Origin: Sipunculus nudus | Taxonomy: Eukaryota > Annelida > Sipuncula > Golfingiida > Sipunculidae | Reading direction: 5' to 3' | Length of the DNA stretch: 64,000 nucleotides | Assembly (NCBI GenBank): GCA_026874595.1 | Contig: CM049306.1 | Span: 59,714,019-59,778,018, forward strand | In this document: one piece after another, positions 11,501-23,500 of the stretch | Layout: every line of letters begins with the position of its first letter | Numbering within the stretch: position 1 is the stretch's first letter | The notes under the pieces: model-generated | Seen by the model: the letters and a program-made list of their open reading frames with translations, nothing else | What the model was told of the DNA's origin: nothing | Database searches by the model: none | Made by a program: the position numbers and the translations under genes

Positions 11501-14500
11501 GAACCTACAGAATGATGCCTGGAGGCTGATGCAGTTAGAGAGGTCCACAGCAGACCCAAGTCATGATTTCAGCAAATTTGGAACAGGTTGGGTTTAATAT
11601 TTTACAAGACTTATAAAATTCATGGACTACACCATTGCTTTGTGGATAATATGCCTTACATTTCGTAATAGTTCTTATATGTATTTTTTCCCCATTTTCT
11701 CATGTTGTTATTGCCAAACTGTTTGTTATTTAGGGTGGTAATCAGGCCAATAGATGTAAAACTAGGGGTAAAATGTTCAGTTGATTCAAATGAACCAACA
11801 GAGAATGTTTCCATAGTACATTTAAATATATGCCTATATCTGTTTTCAGGCAGTAAGGAAACCCTGGACAGTATTCCCAAATCACGAGGTCAGGATGTTA
11901 GAGCTGAACTCCTGGATTTTCACAAGAAATGGTACTCCTCAAATATAATGGGACTGTCCATTCTTGGTAAAGGTAAGACAAAAGTATATAATTATGTTCA
12001 CCCCCCCCCCCCTAAGGGGGAGACATGTTGCATTCATTAACATCATCTTTGGTTGCCATTGTTGTCATTGTCACTTATGAATGCTGTAACTTTTGAAGGA
12101 ATATCTAAATATTTTTGGCACAAATATTTTCAGATACATTTTGAAATAAGATAGAAAATACATAGATGCAGTGTTCCTCATTTTCAATCATTCGAAATCT
12201 CTGCATATGTTAATGTTTGTGTTGTATTACCAGTAGATAATATGGTGCATGTAAATAAGAAAAAGAATATTTTGGCTCTCTGTGAAGCAGAAATATTTTC
12301 TGGGTTAGTGAATGTGTTTATGTATGTGATTCACATTTACTGGTTTATTTCAGAATCCATTGAGGAACTGCAGGCCATGGCATTAAGTTTATTCTCAAGT
12401 GTTGAAAACAAGAAAGTTCAGGTACCAGACTGGAAGCAGCACCCGTATGGTCCTCAGCAAGTACAGGTGGGCCAGAACATTGTGTTTTAGTATTTAGTAT
12501 TATCCTTTGGTTGCAATACACCACATAACATAAAAACCTCACCATGATGACTGACAAAGTAGCACCACTTTAACCTGACTGTTACTCATTTTTTTACCCT
12601 TTTGAACAAATTATAAAAAACTAGTAGCATACCCTTCATTTAGCCGTGACAACCCGACTCAGTAGGCATTCGGATAATTGGGCTGGTAAGCCTACTCGAG
12701 TTGTGATACTATGAATGAATGAATGAATGAATATTTTATTCAGAAATATAAGGCCTCGGGCCCATAGTTCCATATGTGCATATATCACATGTAGAAAAAC
12801 AAAATAGACAATGTTTTCAAACTTGAAAAACAACATCACAAAGATAAAAGAAATGAAATAATAAACAAATGATAATATATGATATATGCATTCCAAAATA
12901 TTAACAAACAAACAAACAAAAAAAAATCATGTAGAGGTCATTTCAACCATATATATAAATATACATAAATATACAGTTCTCATAAGATTAATAAATATGC
13001 AAGTTAATAATTACACATATATGCATGTGTATACACATTCTCAATACATGTACATGCATAACTACATATTAAGTAATCATAAAATATATTTTATAAATAC
13101 AAATATATCTATATTAATATAATTTTAAATAAAACTTTACATATTGAACTCTTTTAATGTGGACAATTTACTTAAATTTTAATATGCATATATAATAATA
13201 TCTAAATATTGTACTACTCAGCTACCCAAGGACTCGTTCACAGCTTCCTGCAGATGGTCCGCATGATAAACTTGCAAAGGGGGCCAAGTAGTACCAAATA
13301 GTATTGTATCTCAATTGTTTTTATCCATATATATATATAATACACATACATACCGTATTTACTCGTGTATAGGACGACCACGTGTATAAGACGACCCCCC
13401 AATTTTAAGCCTCAAATTTGGGTACAAATTATTTTTTAGCACCATGGATCTGTCAGCTACTGAATCACTATGTGTCATGATCATGTAAACCGATGATTAA
13501 ACTGGGCTATTATAACATTTCATTCTTCAAATGTTCAGTGGTATATTTCTTTTTATTAGTAAAAAAGTGAAAATAGGAAAGTTAAAAGGAAATGTATGAT
13601 GGAACAGACCAAAACAGGATTTTATTAAATATATAAAAGAATGTGTATATACAATTCAAAATGATGTCATAAGAAACACCAGATAAAAATAAATTAGGCA
13701 CTGAATTAAGCACTGATGCATTTCTGTGGTTGCCTAAACTGACAAAACAAAATGATAAAAAATTCAAAAGCTGTGATGCTATGAAAGTATTTTTAATACT
13801 GTTTATAAACAATTAAATATTGTCAAAGTACTATAAATATTGCAAGCTGTTAACTAAATATGAAAAACAATAAATTATAACTTGCGTGAAGGAATGTTTT
13901 TTTTTTTAGTTTTCAGTCAAACTTAACATACAAAAAATATGTGTTGATACAAAATTTCAAATTGATGTAGGTAAGAGATTGCATATAGACGACATTAAGC
14001 ACTGAATTAAGCACTATGGTTTGCAGGCTTTGGGGCTGCAGGAATCGACAATTCAACTTGAAATCATAAATGATGACTTCAACACCTGTGATGATATTAA
14101 CGTACTTACAAAGCGATTAACTGAAATAATCATCATCAAAGCACTTAACTACCGGAAAATGGCTATAAACATGTCACACTTGAAAACAAAATTACATGCA
14201 AATGTTCATTCATCATAAATGGCTAACACACTGTTAAACTTCAGCCAAACTTCTGACAAACACTGAGTTCAGAAGCCTCCAAAGTCTGACTGATCATTAG
14301 CTGCATTAAATGCGGCGGTATCCAGGACCCTGAAAACCGCCACATAAAAGCTTCAGAGTAAACTGGAGAACTTCAAACCCTTGTCGGAAAAAAAAATCGT
14401 GTAAAATCAATAGTGCGTTTATGACAAGGAAACTTTAAGTAATCTAAGGGAGATATAGTACTTTATTCGAATGACCAAGAAATTCAGCTAAATATTATGT

Positions 14501-17500
14501 TTTAGTATGTAAACAAGACTCACTTTTGAAACTTTGCAACCCTTGCGCTTGAAACTGTCTCAGAATCTGAAACAATGAACTGCGTGACCTTTGCTCGCTG
14601 ATCCAACACGGCCCGTTACCACTGGTTACACAGGCGGCTGCCGGCCAGCCGTGGCGGGGGGAAACCCAGAGCAGACATCGTTCCCCGTGTATCACCGTTT
14701 ATTAGGATAATACATATTCTTCTAATCAACATTTAAAGTGGACAAACACTGTCTAAGTGGTATGTTATATGCGCATTTGAGAATAACGGCCTGGTGAGTC
14801 CGGCATTGCTTGACAGCTGCCTTGATGGCGGGGGTCAGGTGTCCCCGGAACTGGTCCCACACAAGCAGACATCGTTTCTTCAGAAGCGTGACGGTCATCA
14901 CAAGTTGATCAAAGCTGTCACTGATGAGTTGTTTACTCGTTTAACCAAACATGTGCGCTACATTAATTATATTCTGTGATAATTAATCGTACTTTCTTAA
15001 TGTTGTATGTTTGTCAGCGAGATTTGTTAAATATATTATTTATATTGGAACCAATTTGCTTTGATAATAATTTTTATACAACTGGTATCATGTGGAGAAT
15101 GAAAATGGAATTTATTAGCTCATCGTTGAACTGGGCGTGACCGGTGTCGTTTAGGTTACCCGTCAGGACGCCTGGCGAAAGCAAAGGACGACCGCAATAT
15201 TGTATATTCTTTTTCAGTAATACGGAATATTAAACCATGACAAGATAAAAATATGTGAAAAATACGATCGACATACACGATTTAAAATTTGTAATTATTA
15301 CACTGCGGACGATTTGCATATCAGCGTGCCTTTTTGGGGAATGTTTATAGTTTATTGTTGGGCCAGGGGTATTTGCGAGGAGGTTACATGTCGGCCCGCT
15401 TGTGAACACAAGTCATGCATACTACGCCGCTGATATGACAAATTTAGTAACGTGAGAAGGATAAACATCATACGTTCTTCTTGTAATAAAACATATGATA
15501 TGCTTTATAAACATTATATCAGACACATAAAAAAAGAAAATAAATACATGTCATTACTAGAATCTGTGTACGGACGTTTTAAGGCTTGTGTTCTACCGAC
15601 GCAGCACTGGTTGATATACTTACCGGTATCTTGTTTATCATTTTCGGTGAGCTTCAGGTGACTGAAAAACTTGTACCCGATAATAGGACGACCCCCCCAC
15701 TAAGCCCTCCAAAATTTGGGAACCAATTTGTCGTCCTATACACGAGTAAATACGGAACATGTATATACACACATTATATATATATATATATATATTATTT
15801 TTACTTGATCAAAAGTTGTGATACTAGTAACATGGAGGAATGTATCGCAGTGGTCTTGCATCTGGTTGCATTCATATTGTGGTAAACAGCTCATAATCTC
15901 AATATTATGCTTAATCTGTGAATAAGCACAATAGTGTATATGTGAGCTCGCAACCCAAACTGAAACATTGTCTCCATGGACACGGGTCATTTCCTGTGTC
16001 GCCTGCAAGTTGCCTGCATCCTGTAACCCGTGCGATCCATGCTTGTGTTCATGCGGTCATAAATTAACAAACATGCCGAGGGGTTTACCAAAGTGCTGGG
16101 TTAAACAGGAACTTTTCTTGCTCATATTTGGTATTATTAGAAAGTACACATAAAATGCTAAAGAATGGTCTGGTTTATGTTGGTTGACAGGGTACCTGTA
16201 GCCCATGAAACGTTGTCAGAAATGACGAAAATATTTGCATCTTTATGAGGCCTTATAATGCGATCCTCAGACATAGATGTCATGACACTCTGGCGCCAGT
16301 AATCTGGTCATAATTCCAGAGGGTCAATATGACGCTAACCCTTCATTCTGACATGCCCCCTGTGACATCTAGCTTTTAGTATGTATGAAATGGGTATCAA
16401 TCAGGGTTTGATATAATATAAAAAAAATGTGACATGTAGATACTCTAAGCACAATCAAGAGGTGGGAATCTATCTGTGTAGAGAGTTTTCTGGTGATTGG
16501 ACCCATATTGACAGAGATGAAGTAAGAATAATGCTCTTTGGGGACTATGCTCAAATTGGTGAATCAGAGTAAAATTCTTTCAGATGACCACCATAATATG
16601 ACCACATTTTTTTTTGTGAAGGTGTTCCTGCCTGCAGAGTTTAAATGTACCATTTACCTGTTAGCTTCAAAGACAGCATCACAGTAACATCTAACTCTAC
16701 AGGTCACAGACACACTGATTGAAAAGAAAGCAGTAAAAGTGCCATGCTGAGATGAGCATACTAGATGAACCTCTGTCTGGGACCCCTGCCATAGGCGATC
16801 TTTTGGCAACCATACAGTTAATAGATTAGTGGTTTGTTGATTGTTGGGTCCAGGTTTAATAAGACATCTTACAGATGGATTGACAGGTTAAGAAGCTATA
16901 ATTTTGATGATTCCATGTAGTCAAGCCAAGCAGATATCAATGAGCAATTCGGGCAATTGACCTCACCACCACAGCCATTATGCACCGCCCTTTTCACCTT
17001 ATTATGATAATGAGACCCCGAAACGCTCCACTACAGAAGGCTTTCCATGCCCATGGTTGCATGAGCTCTTTACAATACAATTGTGACGTCACAAAGGGCG
17101 ATGACGTATAATGTCGCATTGATGACGTCATCAACTGGAAACGCTCTATCTCTGTTCTCAAGTGTTGAGTATACCGCAGTCATTGTGAACTTTTTTGCTA
17201 TATTTTGGATTATTTGTCTCGTACAAATAACATGCCAGGTAAGACATTATCATTCACTTGGTAGTCAAAGGAATGGCTCCTGCAATCTTTTGCCTAGAAA
17301 TTTTTATACTGTCTCCTTTGTATAAAAAAAAATCCCAGAAAACTAAGGAGTAAGGTACTGATACAGACTACACGTGTTATGTTTGTGAGAGGTCTCACAA
17401 ATTATGCAAATTATGTTTTTGTAAGGCTACTGATGGCTCACAGTAATATCAGCGACCTGATTGGCTGCATAGAACAGTATTGCTCATGATTATTCAATAA

Positions 17501-20500
17501 ATGAATATGCTATTAAGGTCACGTTAAGTTCATGGTGAGGTCAATTGTTTGTCTCAGGGGTGAGATCATCATCATTCACTGGTGATAGGAGAGACTTTCC
17601 ATTTAAATATCCAAAAGGGATGAAAGTTTTGAAAGCCTGCAATGTTCACAGGTGTTACTTGAATTAAGCCACCTGTGTTCTGACAGGCAGAGCTGACCTG
17701 TGATGCAGCCATTGAGGTTGACACTTGATACACTTCTATTGGCTAGCATTAATAGATTTCCTGCACCAATAAACCACACATCAGGGTTTCATCAGGCATT
17801 CTTGATCTATTGACGTAGAAGGCAGAGGAATGTGGTCTCTGAGTGCTCTCTAGTTTGTGAATGTACTTTTATGTTCTCTCTTACAGAAATGGAGTAATAT
17901 TGTACCAGTCAAAGATGTTAGGAGCTTGACTGTGATGTGGCCAATACCTGATCTACATCCATATTACAAGTCTAATGTAAGTCGACATCCACTTCATGCA
18001 AACATAATTTTTCTCAAAACAAAGTAGTTTGCACAAAATCTGCTAACTTTTGGCGAAAGGAATTTATAACAGCACTTGCAGGCAAATTTGGCTACTTTAG
18101 CTGAGAGGAAAAGATAGCAGTGACTGCTGGCAAATTTTGCTCAGTTTGGCTTAAATGAAATTATACCAGTGACTACAAGTGACTTCATATGAAACTCAAC
18201 TGTTTTTGCAGGCCATCTATGGCAACCCAGTCTCTATTTGTCGGGATTGAAGAATTATGTTATGCATAATTTCTGACCTTTAAATTTCAGCCCGGGCATT
18301 ATCTTGGTCACCTAATTGGTCATGAAGGGCCAGGGAGTCTTTTATCAGAGCTCAAAAATAAAGGTAAGTTCAGTGATATAAACTCATAATCAGTGTGAAT
18401 TTAGCAGTTACTAGTAATATATTTTTGTGTATTAAGTGCATTAATGTAATTATTATAATAAAAGTACCACATATCCTTTAAAATTAAAATTTCTTTGCAT
18501 TTGGAATATCATAGGTAATATTTGTGGTTAATTTTCAGTAATATTGTTGTAACTTTGTAACAGGTTTGATGAAGTGAAACAATTTTGTTGCTGCACAAAT
18601 TATGTAAATAATATGCAAGTAGCTGGCTTTGATTCATGAAATCAGTACAATGTCTTGCTTACAGCCCCTTCTTAGTGGAGTATTCCTGATTTTTAAAAGA
18701 AAAGAACCACGGGCAGTTGTTCAATGGCACTGTGTGTTGCTCTGTTGCACATATATATATACCCACATGCACAATAAGCTTATTAGGTAATTGATGATAA
18801 CATGTAAAATAATGAAATAACAGCATTAACATATAACAAATGAAATACAATTATCTACAAAATAAATGTGTTATGTTGTGTCATTCACCCAAGTCAGGTT
18901 TAATTCAGAGGTGATCTTACTAGACAGGTCAGTTGAAACCAACATATATGCTTTTGGTTCACTCAAGAGTTGGCTTAATAGACAAGTCTTTTAGACAAGT
19001 TCCACTATACATTGTCTGCAGGCCACTCTTACATAAACTAACCTTACAAGTTTGTTTAAGAGCCTGTTATGCTAGTTGCAAATTTGTGATGCTGTGCTCA
19101 TAAATTCCTCCACTCAGTATTGCTAACCTAAAATTGATTGAAAACTTAATTCCTAACAGCTAGTTATTTGTGCTAATCCATGTTGATTTAAATGCTTCTT
19201 CGCCAGTAGCCAATCACAATATTGTGCAATAATGGGTACTGCTTTTAAAAAGAGACCTTGTAGTAAAACTCATCATACATTTCATTTTGCACAATGCTTA
19301 AGTCTTATAATTCTCTCTGGATTGAGGGCATAATTTTATATATTAATGTATATTGTTCTTGTTTGATTTCAATATATATATACCTATAAGAATAACATAC
19401 TAAGCTAATGGAAGATTTTTTCACCTCTTGATCAGGCTGGGTGAATCATCTGGTGGGAGGTGAGAAAGGCGGAGCTAACGGGTTCATGTTCTTTATAGTT
19501 AATGTGGATCTGTCAGAGGAAGGCATAGGTAAGTCACAGTAATCGTAAATCACAGCTGTAACGTGTTTTTATAGCATAAAAACAACAACAGGCATAATTG
19601 CTCATGCCTCTTGTCCTGTGCCAGTGAGGTAAAATTCTGGGCCTGTCCAAGGTTGGTGGTTTTCTCCGGGTTCTGCAGTTTCCTCCAGCACCACAGAATA
19701 TCAAACACCACCGCCTGAGCCATGGAGAGTGCCTGATATTAGTTATCAAATCCATTTGTACAATCCAATTTAAAAAAAAATATGTAATCTCTGTTTCTTT
19801 CATACTGGATTTATATTTTAATTATATTCTACTTTTAATTTCTTAATCTGCAAGGTATGGTTGTCATAAAATAAGTTTATTTATTCAATTGGTAAAAAAT
19901 ATATTTCTGATATTTTGCTATTGTATATTTTTGATTATATTAAATATTGGTTCAGGTATATAAATTTAAATACATTAAAAGTTTAAATTATAGTATAAAC
20001 TAAAGAAAAATGTCTTTTTACTAATTTCAGAGCATGTTGAAGATATTGTGACCCTGATTTTTCAATACATTAATATGCTGAAGAAAGAGGGACCTCAGGA
20101 ATGGATCTTTAAGGAATGCAAGGTAAAGCTTTGAAAGCACTAGGGGTAAACCGGTTATTTCAACATGCAACCTGTGACACCTAGGTTTAAATGTGTACGC
20201 AAAATGGCAGCCCTTATGAACATTTGCAAGAGACTGTGAGAAATAAACCTGTCAGGATTCATTAAGGGTGTCAGGCAACAGACATGAGAGTACTCTTGAG
20301 GACAGCTTAAAAGGGAGAATGTTTCTGTGGGGAGGGTTATGTGTTCAGGGGAACTGCATCAGCAAAGTGTAGAGCAGAATTTGTTACTATGCCCAAATTC
20401 TCAAATTATAGTGGGATGAAATTTCCCCAGGAAATGGATTTCTGTCAGGGCTGGTGTAATACTCTCATATATATTGATTATTGCAGTATTAGGAACAATT

Positions 20501-23500
20501 TAATTTTTAGCTCAGCTGACTATAAGTCATCTGAGCTACAGTCGTGGTCCATTGTCCGTCGTCCGTCCGTCCATAGATGTGGCACATTTTGAAACCATAA
20601 GACCTAGGAATCCAAAATTCAGCATAATGTTAGATGTCCCCAAGATCTCCTACCAAGCCTAAAACTGGGTCTTTGCGACTTTGTTCCTTTGAGAAATTGA
20701 GGAAAGACCTCATTTTTTTATTAAAAACCTATTTTCACACTTCAGGACTGCCTAATATCAAAACCACTCATCTGTTTTTCCTCATATTTACCATAAATAT
20801 TCCTCTATATAGTTCCTATATACATGCCAGAAATTATGTCTGTTAAGTGTAAAGTTATGGGCCCAAACATAATGGACTTTGAAAAAAATCAGGAAAAATA
20901 TTTACTCACTTAACATGAAAAATATGAAACTAGAGTCTATTTTCCCAAGTATATAACTATGTTTAATTAAGATTCAATTGTTTACCCAAAATTAGATCTG
21001 AATTTTGTAAATTTTTTTAAGTTATTCGCATCAAAATAAAATCAGTACCTTAAATTTTGGGCAACTTTGACCATGGCACATTTTTTTCCTATAAGTACCA
21101 TTGATTTAATTTTCACAGCATGTAATCATAAATATTTAATGTGTTTAAATCTGAAATTTGAAAATAAATGCTTGAAAATTAGGCTAGTTTTTGATTTTTT
21201 TCTTGAGGCTCTATTGTAGTCATTTTCTTTTTTTCACAGATTACAGATGCAGGGTCCCACTCCAGCTATGCCAGGGTTTCTGATTTGTTACAGTCACTGG
21301 GGGAGATCCCTTGCTGTGACAGGTGTACAGTTATTCTCATATCATCACCCAAATCCCCCCCCCCCCCCCCCCCCCGCAAACCCAACCCACCAAGTGTTAT
21401 GCAGTAATTGTTATTGTTTTCACTGTATCTCCTTAATTGTAATGCTGTTTCCACTCCGATATGCAAAAACTTTCCTTGAAAGGGTAATTCAAGGTGTAAT
21501 CCAGAAGATGCAATGTTGTGTAATGTAGCATCTTTAAAGAAATCAATTTTCTTTTTAATGATTTTAACAAATATAATTGAACCCATCAGTATGCTTAAAT
21601 TTATAAAAAATGAAGCACATTTTGGATAAATAAAGACACAATTAAAAATTGTGAAATCTGAATCAAGTATTATTTTAAGATATTTATTGTTTTGCAGATT
21701 TAAAAGATATATTTTTGTGGTAAAAAATAAATAAACATTTGTATGCATGATGTGGTGTTATCTGACAAGATTGAGATTTATGATGATGTAATTGAGAATT
21801 ATGAATTAACATTTATATTCAGATATATATGTTATATTGGAAATGTATAGAAATACAAACTTATAATAAAAAAATTGATGTGATAAAAAAATGAGGATTT
21901 AATACAAACATTTGTTTATTATTTTCCGGCCTCAGCAGAATTTGAGATCAGGCTTTGTTTGCCCTGTTTTATGTTGTTAATAAGTTTTATTTCAACTGTA
22001 TACATTTCATAAAAAAAAATCATATATATTTAATAATATATATTATACAAAAAAATAGATTCAATTGAACAAATGTGTAAACTACTGAAATGTCAACAGT
22101 TAATCAAAAAGCCAACTAATGATCATGGTAATATTACAGATCATTTGTTCACAAACTGCTCACATGCTTCAGTTTCAACATTAGGAAACACATGGTCAGG
22201 TCACAAAATATTATTTGCAACAATTTCTTGCTCATCAATACAAACCAATCATATAAACCAACCATGGCCTTTATTACCTCTTCCTCTTACACTTTATCTC
22301 CATTTGATATTATTTTAGATTTTTACCTTCAAGGTCAACTTCAGCTGAGCACAGTGACCCATGGGTCCCTTGTTTATGTTCCTGAATTAAAACTGAGAAT
22401 AAGTGATCATTTATGGCTCTGACAAGAATCAGTATGCAATTATCAGTTAAAAAAGCCATAGTTCCTTGTTATTGAGTAACCTAATCTCAAATCAGAGAGT
22501 CACCCTCACTGACCATAGTGGCAGCCTGCCACCCAAACATTGATTTTTAATTAACTGAAGATGTTAAGGTGGCTGTTCAAGCTTTTCCCTTGCATCAATT
22601 TTAGTATATGCAGATGTGCGTGCCATTTCTGACAGTACTTTTTCATTTTCATCTACTTGGTGAACTGTTATTTTTCTGAGGTAAAACAAAAAGTGACGTT
22701 ATTCTGTTGAGAAAAATTATTAATAGTACATCTATGGTCGACCTAAGTGTATTCATGCAGCGGTTATTAATAACGAGGCTGGCTTTACTCAGAAAGATTG
22801 TCTCTGCATCCTTCATGATGGCTTCTCAGATTTGTATGAATCAGAGCCCTAGAGAAATATAACATGACCATACAAATCAAACCTCTGATGTCAAATACTA
22901 CCACACAGTAAATATTTTGATCCCACCCTTAGAATGGAATAAAGTTTCAGATTCCATGATTGAATAATTAAAAATTAATAAACTTTCAGTTTAAGATCTG
23001 TTTAACTTAATTAAACGTTAGTTTGGTGACCATTAGGGCAGTATCTTCCAAGTAGAAGCTGGAGGAACGCTCTGGGGATGACCACACCCTCATAAGTAAA
23101 AATTTTATGAGAATACATTGATATCTTGTCATGCAGTGGACAACAGATAAAAAATAACTTGACAAAGGTTGTCAAAGTGGGGGAAATATTTAAATAATGT
23201 TGGCAATCTCACCTCTTTAACACACAAAATGGTTATAAAATATTTTGAGCAAAGTGGATTAAACAGTTTCAAACCATGTTAGTCGTTCACACAGGCATCT
23301 AGCACAAGCACTAGAGATGTACACTGCATATGTGAAACTAGAATACGGGTAGTCGACAAGCGACTAAGTGTATCCGCCTAAATCAGAGTGGAACAGGTGA
23401 AGTGAGGCATGGATTGAGTGGCATATTAGCATATTAGCATGGATGTCTGTAGCCAAATTGTGTATGTAGGTTGCCCCCTCTACCACAAAATCCAGAAAGC

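Noticed and set aside
13353-15755. hAT element with 8-bp duplication (ACATACAT/ACATGTAT)
   Set aside because: The flanks match only 6 of 8 positions, while the interior encodes a pogo-type LLVWDxFRxHL motif, which implies a TA target.
21241-21528. Exon-like stretch after TTTCTTTTTTTCACAG at 21239 and an overlapping frame with a proline run
   Set aside because: The proline run is the C21 tract, the frame has no family similarity, and IDE exons 11 and 12 join in phase without it.
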